A DNA stretch of 64,000 nucleotides from Ascarosepion bandense (lineage: Eukaryota > Mollusca > Cephalopoda > Sepiida > Sepiidae): NCBI GenBank assembly GCA_037127315.1, contig JBBBDQ010000224.1:7275001-7339000 (forward strand), given 5' to 3'. Every line of letters begins with the position of its first letter. Positions within the stretch are counted from its first letter, which is position 1. The notes under the pieces were generated by a model, which saw only the letters and a list, made by a program, of their open reading frames with translations, did not search any database and had not been told where the DNA came from. Positions 44,770 through 55,899 of the stretch are shown one piece after another. A program made the position numbers and the translations under genes.

Positions 44770-44880
44770 ATGATTTGCGCGTAAGTAATAGAACGATTTT
44801 AGCTGGAATTCGAACACGGCCCTCCGCTTTATCGTTCAGAATCGATATCAAGTGAGCCAGAACCTTAACATTTCAACTTA
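44770..44880 (-). repeat. SINE-A head relic
   Basis: Minus strand. 'ttgatatcgattctgaacg' with 'gccgtgttcgaattcc' is a tRNA-like head, and 'acttacgcgcaaa' follows as in other copies. Confidence 0.65.
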
Positions 44881-45320
44881 TACATATATCCACACCAGTT
44901 TATTTAATTTAATTCATATGTACTACATGTAGAAACCCTGCATTGAAGCTTGTCATTTGGTACAAGAAAAATTATTCAAAAATTATTTGCCTCAACCTTT
45001 TTTCCATTTAAAAATGATTGAGTGGAATGTGTACTTTAATGAGATAATCTACTTTTAAACGGTGCCGCTTAGTCCTGTCAGTAAAAACTTGTGCATCTAT
45101 GTGCTGGGCTTAAAAGCCTGAATATGCAGCGGAGGAAGTTAGCAATGAGTGTTTCTTCTTTTTACCCCCGTCCATGACATTTTGCTCTCTTTAATTATAA
45201 ATCACCGTTTGATAGCAGCTCGACTACTATGAGCAATGAAGCCGTGGCGAAAGAAGAAAACATCGAACAATTTAGTTCTTCAATTAAACTTTGCCCTTTC
45301 GCCTCAACTTTCAATAAATA

Positions 45321-45323
<3 letters not shown>
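44881..45323. other. Unassigned sequence
   Basis: Nothing recognised. Confidence 0.4.
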
Positions 45324-45396
<73 letters not shown>

Positions 45397-45518
45397 TTGT
45401 AGAAGTAATAAATTATTGGGCGACTGTGAAACCTTCCCAAAAATATCTGCTGCTCTGAATTATCGTCATATGGTCAGATCTTCGGAAGTTCATAAGATGG
45501 AGAATTTGTCACAGATAT

Positions 45519-45560
<42 letters not shown>
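45324..45560. repeat. (CA)n(TA)n(GA)n and (TA)n tracts
   Basis: (CA)n at 45324-45357, (TA)n at 45358-45376, (GA)n at 45377-45398 and (TA)n at 45523-45560. Confidence 0.9.
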
Positions 45561-45562
<2 letters not shown>

Positions 45563-45679
45563 TGCAATAGAAAAATTATCGGTTCAATTGCATAAAAATG
45601 AAAATAACACTGACATCTCACTTTAGCAGATATTTTTAGCAGAATTACACAAATTAATCTAAAAATACTAAAGAGTAAA

Positions 45680-45815
45680 TCTACTTCATAAAATCAGCAT
45701 TGGCTTTAAGCACGGTTTCCAGATGACTTCGTTATCTCCTGTATATCTTCTAGACGTTCTCCTTGTTTAACTTGGTGAATGCTGCCAAAATCCTTGCTTT
45801 CAGGTTACTCAATTT
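45680..45815 (-). mobile_element. Mariner transposase C-terminal tail
   Basis: Minus strand. NLKARILAAFTKLNKENV, then KIYRR, LETVLKANADFMK and a stop at about 45690. This is the C-terminal end of a mariner transposase (compare TKIIAAFTNLNKETV at 22.0 kb). One in-frame stop. The upstream part of the transposase is not on this strand next to it. Confidence 0.75.
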
Positions 45816-45823
45816 CTTGCACT

Positions 45824-45990
45824 AGGACTCTGCACCATGCAACACAAGCAGGAGAACCCAGTCATGGCTGCCAGACAATTTATGTTACTCCTCCTTGCAT
45901 CTTGGTCGGCTAATGCCCCTGACTGAAACACGCTTTTATGTGTGGTGCGTAGTTGAGCAAAATCTAATGAACACATCTCAAAATACCGTA
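45824..45990 (+). mobile_element. Mariner transposase central piece, opposite strand
   Basis: The plus strand reads DSAPCNTSRRTQSWLPDN, then YVWCVVEQNLMNTSQN, the segment carrying the second catalytic aspartate and the DYYVWG block (here FYVWC). It begins at the same point as the plus-strand piece at 21838 and abuts a C-terminal tail in the reverse orientation. It runs in frame into sequence of a different Tc1/mariner family. Confidence 0.75.
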
Positions 45991-46500
45991 CAGCTCCTGT
46001 AACGATATCATTTGCAACGTATTCTGGGTATTTCTCCCTCTGATCACTCACCATAGGATAGCTTTTGCCGTTGATTTGTTGCGCAAACTACCGATCTGTT
46101 AGTTGTCTCTTCAGTCTACAATACAGGCTAGAAACCAACATCAGTTTATTTTTAATGTGTGGGCTGAAATTGTAGGTGACAGTCTGGTAGGCCCATATGT
46201 TACCCAGTACGTCTTACAGAAGTTGTCTACAGGAAATTTATTTCGAACACACTTCCATGCCTTCTAGAGGATGTACCCTTGCTAATACGAAGACGCATGT
46301 GGTTAATGCATGATAGGCGTCTAACATATTTTAGTCACATTGCTGGCTGACATCTACCATGAAATATGGATAGGTATTGGATGTTCGGCTTAAAAGTTTC
46401 TCAGATCTCAGTCCATTAGATTTTTATCTGAGTTTTGTGTTGAGATACATCTATAGCCTTTTGAACATGTGTTTATATGGACATTTTATCTGACAGTAAT
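45991..46500 (+). mobile_element. Second Tc1/mariner-type transposase relic
   Basis: Plus strand with frameshifts: RYHLQRILGISPSDHSP at about 46000, a VWAEIVGDSLVGPYV stretch at about 46160-46210, LLEDVPLLIRRRMWLMHD then RRLTYFSHIAG (46260-46345), and SDLSPLDFYL near 46403-46440. These match the order of blocks in a transposase family with a WAGI-GD--IGPYV strand, a MWFMHDGAPAHFS motif holding the second catalytic Asp, and a SPDLNPLDFFLWG motif. The Asp is kept (MHD) but GAPAH is lost. Distinct from the QQDSAPCHT mariner beside it. Confidence 0.75.
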
Positions 46501-48900
46501 TGTTGTACGAGAACAACGCGCAAACAAAATGACGCTGGGTTACAAATATATGAAACCTAATATATTCCCTGTGACTGCCACCTTGAAATAATGATGATGA
46601 TGTACATATTTTGAGTTAAAAAATAAGTATAGTTTCCCTTATCTGTTTTGTTAATTCACTTTCATATATATAAAGAATTTATATTTACTAAAATTAACAT
46701 CAAAATTCTGAAATGTCCTTTAAAAGTTGTTCAGCCATGCATTCATTGTTATTTTTGCCTTACGTCTCCAAAAGAACTTACAAAAATAAGAGTCTATCCA
46801 GTTGCGATGAGTTCCAAACATAGACTCCTTCTTCATTTTGGAATTACACTAGGTACTTTCGCGTGTGGGCTGATGTTTCTTGGTAAACGAGATTCATACT
46901 GTGGTTTACAGTCAAAAATAATATAATATAATATAATTGCGATGATCCATCAAAGATATATATCCTTTCAAACAATCTTACATAATCGTAGTCCCAGGTA
47001 AAATGAAACTTCGGATTGTGGCCATTAATGTGGAAACTGTTCTGTCTGTCATAGAGTACATGAAAGATTTTATTTGTTTCGTGACATATGCTCCCAAATT
47101 CCTATTTGTTTGGTAGTTAGCACTAACTCCAAAATTTAATTAAAAAACAAACTCTGATTTAAAATTTATAATTTCTTAGAGTAAATTAATATTTGCTATG
47201 AGTAAATTTACGTTATTTGGGGTGAATTAACAAAAAAGATCCTTTTTCGATTCATCAAGCCATCTTTTTTAATATATTTAACTTTATATTACCAAAAATT
47301 TTAATGATATTCAATTTTTCCAATAGTGAATTTAGGTAAATATTACTAGTAAGAAATATAATCGTGTTTTAACAGTAAAAACAATCACATTATCTTATTT
47401 TTTTATAAAATCTCAAGACAAGCAAATTATTATATCTAAGTTGACAAAATACTCATCAAGAATAAAAAAATACAGTTTGCATGCTCTAAAAATGATAAAA
47501 GGGGGTATTATTAATTATGCATGAAATTGATATATTACACCAATAAATTAATATATAGTAGAAAAATGTTTACTAAGGATATGGGAGAATTTGATATTTA
47601 ATAAAATAACAATAATTTCTCTATTTCAATATTATATTTTCTTTTAAGTATTTAGGTTAGAATGCTTCAGAAGTGTAGTTTTTGTTGCATGTAATCTGAA
47701 AAAACTACAAAAGTCGAATCGGTTACATATTAATATTGCGGAAGAATACAGGCTTGAATAATCGTATGTTAAAATACAGATCGACATTAAAAGTAAAAAG
47801 GAAAAAAAATTATTATTTTAAAAATAACTTGTTTAATAGACTCGCATAAAGGACTATTTTGATAGGTATACTTACAGTTAGTAACATAAAAAATGAAGCA
47901 AAATGATATGTACCTAGAAAAACTAGTATAAATTTCTACGGCTATTAATTAATAGCTAACCATATAGACAGAAATTAATCATCTTATCGACCCTTAAACA
48001 TTTGGAAATGTTTGAAATGTGCTTACTAAACAGGTAAAAAAAGGTTTAAGTTATTTTTCCATTGCTAGTTTTATGTTTAGTTGTCGCTTTAATTATATAC
48101 AAAAACTATGAAAAGAATATTTTAACTATTACAAAATAAAAAGGTAAATAAAAAATGTTAGATTCTTGAATGTAATATTTTTAATAGTTTGATACTTCTT
48201 GAAGCGTTCCATAGATAATACCTTTTTGCGATAAGTTGTCACCTATTTTCGCCTCATTTTCTTCGAGAAATATGCATGTGGACATACCGATCTTTTGGTT
48301 TGTTTTTCCAGTCTCCTCACTAAATACTCCAGAAAATAACTTAACCTCATAGAGTCTAGTAAGTATTAACCTTGTGAATCTTGAAGTCGCCAATAAACCT
48401 TTAAACTGGAACCATGAATAAATGATGACCGTATCTTTGGAAAAAAATTAAATATTCATTTGATGATATCCGCTAATCTCCAACGACATAACAGTTGATG
48501 ATGTCCACCATTTTGATGAAATCAAGAAAAATGTGCTTTATACTGGAATGTACTAAGTGTTCTCCTAACATTATTAATTATATAGTCTGTATAAGTCTCT
48601 TCGTCCTAGAAGGGAAGTTGAACATAAAATATTCACGGGTTCATTTCTTGTTATGCTGTCTTTCCTTCCGTTTCTATAGCTTTAAAGCCCTGACCCCACA
48701 ATTAAACCACTTCTAACCCTTTTCAGTTAGACATAAGAAATCCCACGGTTTTAACTTCAGAAGTTTGAATCTTCATAAGTGATTGTGAGAAGCCGCAAAC
48801 ATCGTGTCTTCCTGATAAAAGAAAGTCAAGTAAAGTCATCTATTTTCTTGCATGCCTTGTTACTTACTATTAATCTGTTGTCATGCCCTCAACCAAAATT
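46501..48900. other. Long AT-rich stretch, unassigned
   Basis: No recognised repeat or exon. Short frames (46648-46926, 48181-48393 on the minus strand, 48495-48716) have no domain. Confidence 0.45.
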
Positions 48901-50379
48901 AGAACAACATAGAATGTTGCTTGGTGAGAAAGTTCTTTTCCGTTCCCTATTTGCTTTTAGATCTCAAGCTCGGGAAAAAAACTAAACACTGAAAATAAGA
49001 ATAAGAATAAATAGCTTCAAGTAAAACTGGGGCGCGAGAAATACGCTGTCTAGGTCATAATGTTTCTCTTTCAGCCTTCAGGAATAAATAAATAAGAAAG
49101 AAAGCGAATGTGTATGAAGTCATGTTGATAAGTACCTCGCCTACTTTCTCTGGTAAAATGGCGGCAAGGCGGCCTTGAAGAGAGAATCAGGTTAGCCAAG
49201 TTGATTCATTCAAATGCTAAAACAAATTTAGTGTGCATTTTTCATGCTTGTAAAATCGCGATATATCTATATTGATTTCCTTACATAGCAATCTAGACAA
49301 AGCAAGACTTACTGAAATTAGTAAAATTCACTTCATTTTATTTATATCTCTGCAATTACTCTCCCTTTTTCTAGATAGATTTATATTAATTCATAAAACG
49401 AAAGACTTGTTTGACTTATACTCACGTCATATCATTCTCAAAATACTAAGTGCTTTTAAATAATTATTTTATTTATTTAAATATTTCTAACAAAATAAAA
49501 AAGAGGTAAGGAGGGAAGCGGATCTTAAAGGATAGAAAGAAAAGAAGGGAGAAAATAAAGGAAAAAGAGAAAAAGAAAGAAAGTAAAGAAAAGAAAGAAA
49601 AGTAATGAAAAGAAAGAAAAGGAAAGAAATGAAAGAAAAAGAAAGAAAATAGACAAAAAAATTTAAAAGAAAAGAAAACTATGCTGCAATCCTGGTTGTG
49701 ATTATTGGGAAACTAAAGCATAATATTTTTACCACTCATTTTTCATGATTCCTCCTTGTGTAACAGAGACCAAGGAGATATAAATTGTTTGGCACTTAAT
49801 ACGATTAATTTTATTACTTTCGCCTGCAAAGTGGGTCATCAGTGCCTCGGGGAGTCATTACAGCACGAGTGATACCTTTTTTTTTTTTTTGTCAAGACTG
49901 ATTGGTTAAAGGTTGTCTCCTCCAGTCTACCACATTGTACGAAACGTTCTTTCGTTTCCCTTTGAATTATGACCTGGCTGCTTTTAAATTACTACAAGAG
50001 GACTTAGCAAAAAATTTCTCCGCCAAACCACGAAGACTGAAATTAAATAAAAAATTTTCAACACCATTTGGGATATCATATGTGCTGGTTATGAATAGGA
50101 AAAAATAACGGGGAGTACAAGGATAGAACTCCTAGTTGGGAAATTTATAGATAAATATAGCAAATGTACACACGTGGGTTCTATAGAAGGACAAGATTCA
50201 ATGACAAAATGAAATCATGAATACGAGTATATTCGACTTGTAAGGAGGTTTTGTAGATCTAAACTGAAGTGGTGAAACTTACTTTTAAGTATAAATGCTT
50301 GTTTAGTCGGAGTTGTGACATATTGTGCATTGTCGAGTAGAGTAAGAAAGAACTAGAAAACTTAAATGAAAGACAATGA
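48901..50379. repeat. Unassigned sequence with a purine tract
   Basis: 49500-49680 is a GAAAGA-type purine tract. A T-run lies at 49878-49890. The rest is unassigned. Confidence 0.5.
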
Positions 50380-51120
50380 AAATAACCGCATTTAACCGTA
50401 TCAATTCAAGGAGCATTGTGGTTATGCTTTATCTACCTCACAAAGAATAGTGGAGAAGGTTTGACAAAGGTAGAAAAGTGCGTGACATCAGAATGCGTGA
50501 GTATTTATAGAATAACTAGAAGTGAATACTAATAGAAGCGCTGAATGACAAGGTGGAAAAAGAAAACTTGAAGATTATAAGAAAACAAGAAAATTGATAC
50601 ATAGAATTGAGAAAAGCTCATCAGGGAGCATTTTTCACAACTCAAGATGTAGCAGAGCCGGAATCATAGAAGTGGTTAAGGGGCCGGTTCTTGAAGAAGG
50701 AAGCAGGACGGAGTATATCTGTAGCGCAAGTGTAGGCTATAGCAACAAATTACATCGAGTACTCTATTGATAAGACGATTGGTTCTTGTGAAAGCTGTGT
50801 GGAGATGCTACGGAAAGTGTGTAACATATTGTCATTGGCTGCACTTAGCTGGCAGAAATAAACTCTAACCGAAACCATGAAAAGTAATCCTCAGAATGAA
50901 CTACAAACTATGCAGGAAGTATGTCCTTGAGTGCACAGAGACGTTGGATGACCATTTACTATCATCAGTAGCTGAGAAGCTTAAGGGGAGTACGAACATT
51001 ATGACTGACAAGCGCTTGCCTTATAATCGATATGAAACTGAGGTATTGAGAAAAGGTATGGCCCGTGGCACTGGAGCAATCTACAAACCAGGACAAAAAG
51101 ATTTTTGGTACAAAATTTGA
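50380..51120 (+). mobile_element. LINE relic of restriction-like-endonuclease type
   Basis: Plus strand. About 50440-50520 has a GEGLTKVEKCVTSECVSIYR-like block. 50668-50880 has KWLRGRFLKKEAGR, then SCESCVEMLRKVCNILSLA, in the place where such LINEs have WLKSG-LKKETEG and a CRLC...HIVSGC (CCHC) motif. 50896-51050 has NYKLCRKYVLECTETLDDHL and NIMTDKRLPYNRYE, in the place of HW-LC-KYG and TDK-L-HNRPD. Order and spacing fit the C-terminus of a LINE with CCHC plus a PD-(D/E)XK-like endonuclease (R2/R4-like group). The PD motif itself is changed to RYE. Broken frames. Confidence 0.65.
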
Positions 51121-51215
51121 AAGTATATCGCCTGAAGACGGCCAGAGCGTACAATAGCCGAAACGTCGTATATATAACAATAAAAATGAGAACAATGTAA
51201 ATAGTATTGAATTTC
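51121..51215 (+). mobile_element. Single arm of the foldback family
   Basis: Matches the right arm of the foldbacks: 'cctgaagacggccagagcgt', 'agccgaaacgtcgta', 'aacaataaaaatgagaacaa' and 'tgtaaatag'. There is no inverted partner nearby. It truncates the 50.4-kb LINE relic. Confidence 0.75.
51132..51167 (+). ncRNA. Hammerhead-like core in the single arm
   Basis: CTGAAGA (51132-51138), a stem closed by GGC and GCC, GAAA (51160-51163), then CGTC. TA-rich flanks could pair as stem I after an internal loop. Without an inverted partner only a dimeric fold would be possible. Confidence 0.45.
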
Positions 51216-52108
51216 AAATTACCAGATATTTGAAATTGTGCAAACGGTTGGTATTTTCTATGAAAATAAATTCCAAATAAATATATATCAACAGCATATA
51301 TATGAAAGATAATTTATTTAATAATTTAATATATTTATATAAATAAATAAATATCAAAAGCATGTATAGAAATCATACATTTATTCTGTAAAGTGGATAT
51401 CTGGTAATTTGAAATTCAGACGGAAACCTCAATTAAGCTATCTATATCAAAGAAAAAATCAAATACGATATGAAAATATTATGACAACTATTCCATTATT
51501 ATTGGCACACATGGAACAGTCCCGCATAACATTACAGCATTTTGAAGAACTGGAAATGTGTAAAGATTCAAAAACCTCAAGACATCATAACTAAAATCTA
51601 TATAAATACAAAGAAAAGAGCTGGACTATTGACAAGGCTTGCTGTACATTCGGACATCGAGTATGCCACAAGTTTCTACTGTTGTGAATTAAACAAAACG
51701 AAAAAAAAACAATGGGCATAAAAATAATAGACATTATATCAATAAGAAATCACTGCTGTAATGAACAAACAGGTTCAAATAATTAAAACTAATATATTTC
51801 TGACTGAAATCTACTATAGCAGTTAAATCACGTTCATCTAAATACATTCAAATGGCATAAAAGGAATTGCTTTTCATCGAAAAAACAGGTATCGAGGTGT
51901 GGCTGGGAATTCAGAGTCACATTATTAGATAGTGGGAAACCAGAAATTAGAAACGGTGTCGGAAAAAGTATACATTTTTACTTTTACAAAAGGTTAGCAT
52001 CTCATGTTGAATATGAACGTTTGATAGTGACAAACATATTGGCTTGTTTAATTTAATTGATCTACAAATATCATATAATATACGGACATGTGTTGTCACG
52101 TTCACAAC

Positions 52109-52109
<1 letters not shown>
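51216..52109. other. Unassigned AT-rich sequence
   Basis: A short 'ggtaatttgaaatt'-type repeat links 51220 and 51402. No gene. Confidence 0.4.
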
Positions 52110-52162
<53 letters not shown>

Positions 52163-52163
52163 T

Positions 52164-52210
<47 letters not shown>
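52110..52210. repeat. (TA)n(TG)n(TA)n microsatellite
   Basis: 100 bp of compound dinucleotide repeats. The Y-I-Y-I frame across it is not a gene. Confidence 0.95.
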
Positions 52211-52213
<3 letters not shown>

Positions 52214-52550
52214 CTTAATTTTTAAAAATTATCACGAAGACTGCAGACAAGAATTTTTAAACTTTTGTTCATATATTTATTGACATTCAATGTTTAGGAC
52301 CATATTACTTTGAAACAAGTAGTGGACTGGATCTAGAATTATTGGTTACCAAGAGACAAAGGTGGCCTCCTACAATTATCTTTTAATTTTATAACGAAAA
52401 ATAACATTTCAAAAAAGTGCTGTTAAAATTGACAGTAGGTAACAAAATGGAATAAAAAAATGTTTTAATTTGTTTTATTCATTTCTTTTAATCTTAATTG
52501 GTTGCCATTTTTCAACAGTTTAATGCATTTACATTTACTTTATTTAGGGA
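52211..52550. other. Unassigned sequence
   Basis: Nothing recognised. Confidence 0.4.
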
Positions 52551-52860
52551 TGTGCGTTGTGGTCCAGTGGATATCGGCTCGGAACGAAAAATCGCAGAAC
52601 CGAGTTCGAATTACAGTTGAATTCGTTCCATTCAAATATTCGCAAATGCCTTTGCTAAAGGTTTGAATGTGTCGCTTCTACTTCTACCTATGGTTAAATA
52701 GCAAGAGATATTGGGTTCTATAGCCTTGGTTGGCAACCAGTCTACTCGCAGAAAATAATGACAGTAAGAAATGTGGAAAATCTTTTACCCGCTCAGTCAT
52801 TTCTTTTTCGAGATATGATGGCCTAAGCGTGTATCACGTATGGCACTTAACTGACTGATT
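52551..52860 (+). repeat. SINE-A, full-length plus-strand copy
   Basis: The head has an A box in 'gtggtccagtggatatcgg' (52559-52577) and a B box 'gagttcgaatt' (52602-52612), the spacing of a tRNA gene. The body holds 'cgcaaatgcctttg', 'ggttaaatagcaaga', 'ccttggttggcaaccagtct'. The end is 'gtatcacgtatggcac' with a 'ttaactgactgatt' tail. The internal RNA polymerase III boxes would drive transcription. This copy shows the family most clearly. Confidence 0.92.
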
Positions 52861-52994
52861 GTATTTACACATTAACAGATAGCACAATAGAACATTGCAT
52901 GTAAGGATCTATATTAAGCTTGTGTTCGCTGGATAATTATGCAAATCAACTGATAATTGCATCTTCATACAATTCATCTAACAATTATACTCCC

Positions 52995-53065
52995 TTACAC
53001 GCAAACACCCTTGGGAAAGATATGAATCTACCTCTTCTCTTGCTTGAAAGGGGTTAATTAGTAGA
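52995..53065 (+). repeat. SINE-A body fragment
   Basis: 'acgcaaacacccttgggaaa', then 'atgaatctacctcttctctt', as in the middle of SINE-A. Only ~70 bp. Confidence 0.6.
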
Positions 53066-54500
53066 ACTTATATCAGTAAATCAATATTATCTCCAAAATA
53101 CTCTTAAATTCCTTACAATATTTTCTAGCTTTAAATAACCTGCATAAAGGTTGAGAAACCGGCATAAAACAAATTAATTAATCTTAATCAATCGAAGATT
53201 AAATAAAATCAAGCCACGTATTTTTGATTTCAAAGATATCAACATTAATGAATGAATACTAATATTTAGCTGAAAGACACAGATTATGGAGATAAATGTT
53301 CCCTCATTTTGGTTTAAATCTACAATGAGCCTTTCTTGTGAGAATCGAATTCTTTGTATTAAACTTGGCTGCCATACACGTGGTACACCAACCTCGACTC
53401 TAAATATTTTACGGAACTTGTAACATTTAATGGGATAACTTACACAGTTTAAACAGACTTATAGTGACTAAATAGGAGTGAATTGGTGAAGTAAAAATTG
53501 ATATAGTTCTGCTACATTTCACAGGTATATTTGTTAAGTGCAAATTTTATACGCTTGTGGAGCCCCATAACACACTTTAATAGCCATTCATTTCCACAAA
53601 TATTGAACACATGTTTTCCACCGCCGAGTTTCATATAGCTGCTGCAGTTATGGATGTCATACATAAAAATTAAAAACTGAAGACAGAATTTTCTGTTATT
53701 GTAATTTTAAAAAAATGTAGTTAATGTGTTAAATTCAACAAATTAGAAATAATTTTGAAAAAATAGCAAATTTATCTAAACAAGGGGTTGTTAACTAGGT
53801 AGACATTACTCCGCAGAGGGAACTCTCACTGTCATGAGACGAATTTGGTTTCATGGGTGAGTGGGGAAAGTTTTTATTTTTTCTTTTATTTACAGAATTT
53901 TGTTTATTGAATTACAATCACCTGGTATTTTATTGAACATTTTGTTTATTGAAGTAGGTGTCAGATCATTTAATAATTCGTTATGATTCATAACAAATTA
54001 ATGCATTTAAGTTTAAAAATCCATCAAAATTTTTCTGTTGCTATTATTTTTTTATACTTCTCTATAGAAATAATCCATGCAAATGTATATATTAAAAAAT
54101 ATTTTCAGTAATATATGAATGTTATTTGGAATGCATCTTTTGAGTTGGACACTCTTGGAAATGGGATAATATTCTAACTTACGGTGAAGAGGGTGCATTA
54201 TTGGTCAAAATGATAAGAACCAATGAAAATTAATAATAATGCCTCTTAAAACCTTTCAGAGGGAAAGATTTTAAAATTAGATTAATGAGTTTGTTTTTAA
54301 TACGAGTTGTATAATCGCGAATAAATTATTAGTTGTTTTATGATTTATTACTAAATAAATATATAACTCAAACCCCTAAAATTCGGAAGTGTTGATTTAT
54401 ATTATATGCTTATATTCATCAGATTTGTATTCAAACATGTAACGAGACCTACAAACCATTATGATTGTAGTGGTATAATATACAGACTGGTTTTGCATTC
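53066..54500. other. Unassigned AT-rich sequence
   Basis: Nothing recognised in 1.4 kb. Confidence 0.45.
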
Positions 54501-54700
54501 AGTGTTTACTTTTTCCTAGACTGATTGACACCTCAAAGTAAGAGATCCCTGTCTGCTCAGCTATTTTATCTATAGCTGGAGTAAATTAATTCATGCCTTT
54601 TTCAAGGGAATTATTGCAAAGTATTGACCAGAATTTTAACTCACTCAGCCGAGTTCATTTTCACATTGATAGCTGTATACACTATTCGTACGCCCTTGCA
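54501..54700 (-). repeat. SINE-A relic
   Basis: Minus strand. 'cagctattttatctatagct', 'ttcatgcctttttcaaggg' and 'gaactcggctgagtgag' (a decayed B box) follow the order of the SINE-A body and head. Confidence 0.5.
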
Positions 54701-54850
54701 AGTGGTACATGATATTAACTGTACAAAGTGCCAGATAAGCTATCATAAGTAATTTTCAGTGATTTTTCTATAATTTAACAAAAGCTACGATCAGATTTTC
54801 CAAGTATCAATTTCTTCATACGTAATCTATTAGTTCAAACCTAATATTCC

Positions 54851-55040
54851 TAGATAGACTAAACTATCGCCCGGTTCACATTCCACCCACGTCTATTGAA
54901 CAGGTGAAAAGGCTCATCCTTTGTTCCCTGTTTAGGATGTGGTTTCCGGCTTTCTCTTTTCCAATCTTTTCACTCTTACGTAGCCCCCTGCACACCAGTG
55001 GCGTTACTGCCTTGCTTGGGGTTATATGATTAAAAAAAAT
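54851..55040 (+). repeat. SINE-B copy 3
   Basis: 'tagatagactaaactatcgc', 'cccggttcacattcc', 'ctgtttaggatgtggtttcc', then the LINE-C-like tail 'tacgtagccccctgcacacc...gcttggggttatatgatt' and poly(A). Nearly full-length. Confidence 0.88.
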
Positions 55041-55839
55041 GTTTTAATACCCAAAACATTTACTAATACGATCAAAGTTGTACGATTTTTATTTTTTAAG
55101 AACACAAACGTTTTTTTATACATATTTATATTTAACGGACAGGTAAAAATATGGCATCAATGCACTTTTAAAATAAAAGTAAAAAAAATGTATATAAAGA
55201 TACACAATTGGTTCCAGTGTACGTTTGGCAGAATACATGACTGAGAATACCATTTTAACAATAGTTCTTCTTTTTCATGCTTAGCTCCCGAAACGTATTG
55301 CTCACAATTTCTCTTAATTCCATTTGTATATATTTTATTATTTTTATTACTATCTCTAGGCCCTATCCCCTGTATCCAAGTAGTGAACCGACTTCCCACT
55401 TACACCTCAGCGAAGCTTTGGTTACGCATTTTTGGAAGCTGAAACTTATTGTTCTAGTATTACCGTTGAAAAATTGAATGGCATATGAGAAGCTATAATA
55501 TCTGACAGGCTATAATAAATACTGTTGATCGATTTATATTCCTATCTTAATTTATTCATACCTATCTTTATGTCTATGTTTTATTCTGTAATTTGACAAT
55601 CTATTAATGTATCTTATTCTGTTATTATCATATTATATTCCTATCTCTGTATTTATTTTTGGTCTTATCTCATTTTTCATTATATATACGTAGATAATGT
55701 GTTTTTGTATTTTCACATATTAATTTAGATTAGTTTCCCTATCTTTTTGTTGATATCAACACTTCCTAAGCTGATTTATTCTTTACTGTAAGTATTCTTC
55801 AAGAAATATTTGGTGTGTGCAAATGCCCTCATCGAATTC

Positions 55840-55840
<1 letters not shown>
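55041..55840. other. Unassigned AT-rich sequence
   Basis: No recognised feature. Frames at 55026-55477 have no domain. Confidence 0.4.

Positions 55841-55841
<1 letters not shown>

Positions 55842-55890
<49 letters not shown>
55842..55890. repeat. (TAA)n microsatellite
   Basis: About 15 AAT units, directly upstream of LINE-D. Confidence 0.9.
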
Positions 55891-55899
55891 TAAACTCCA

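Noticed and set aside
55157..55399. 80-codon minus-strand frame
   Set aside because: No recognisable domain; could not be supported.
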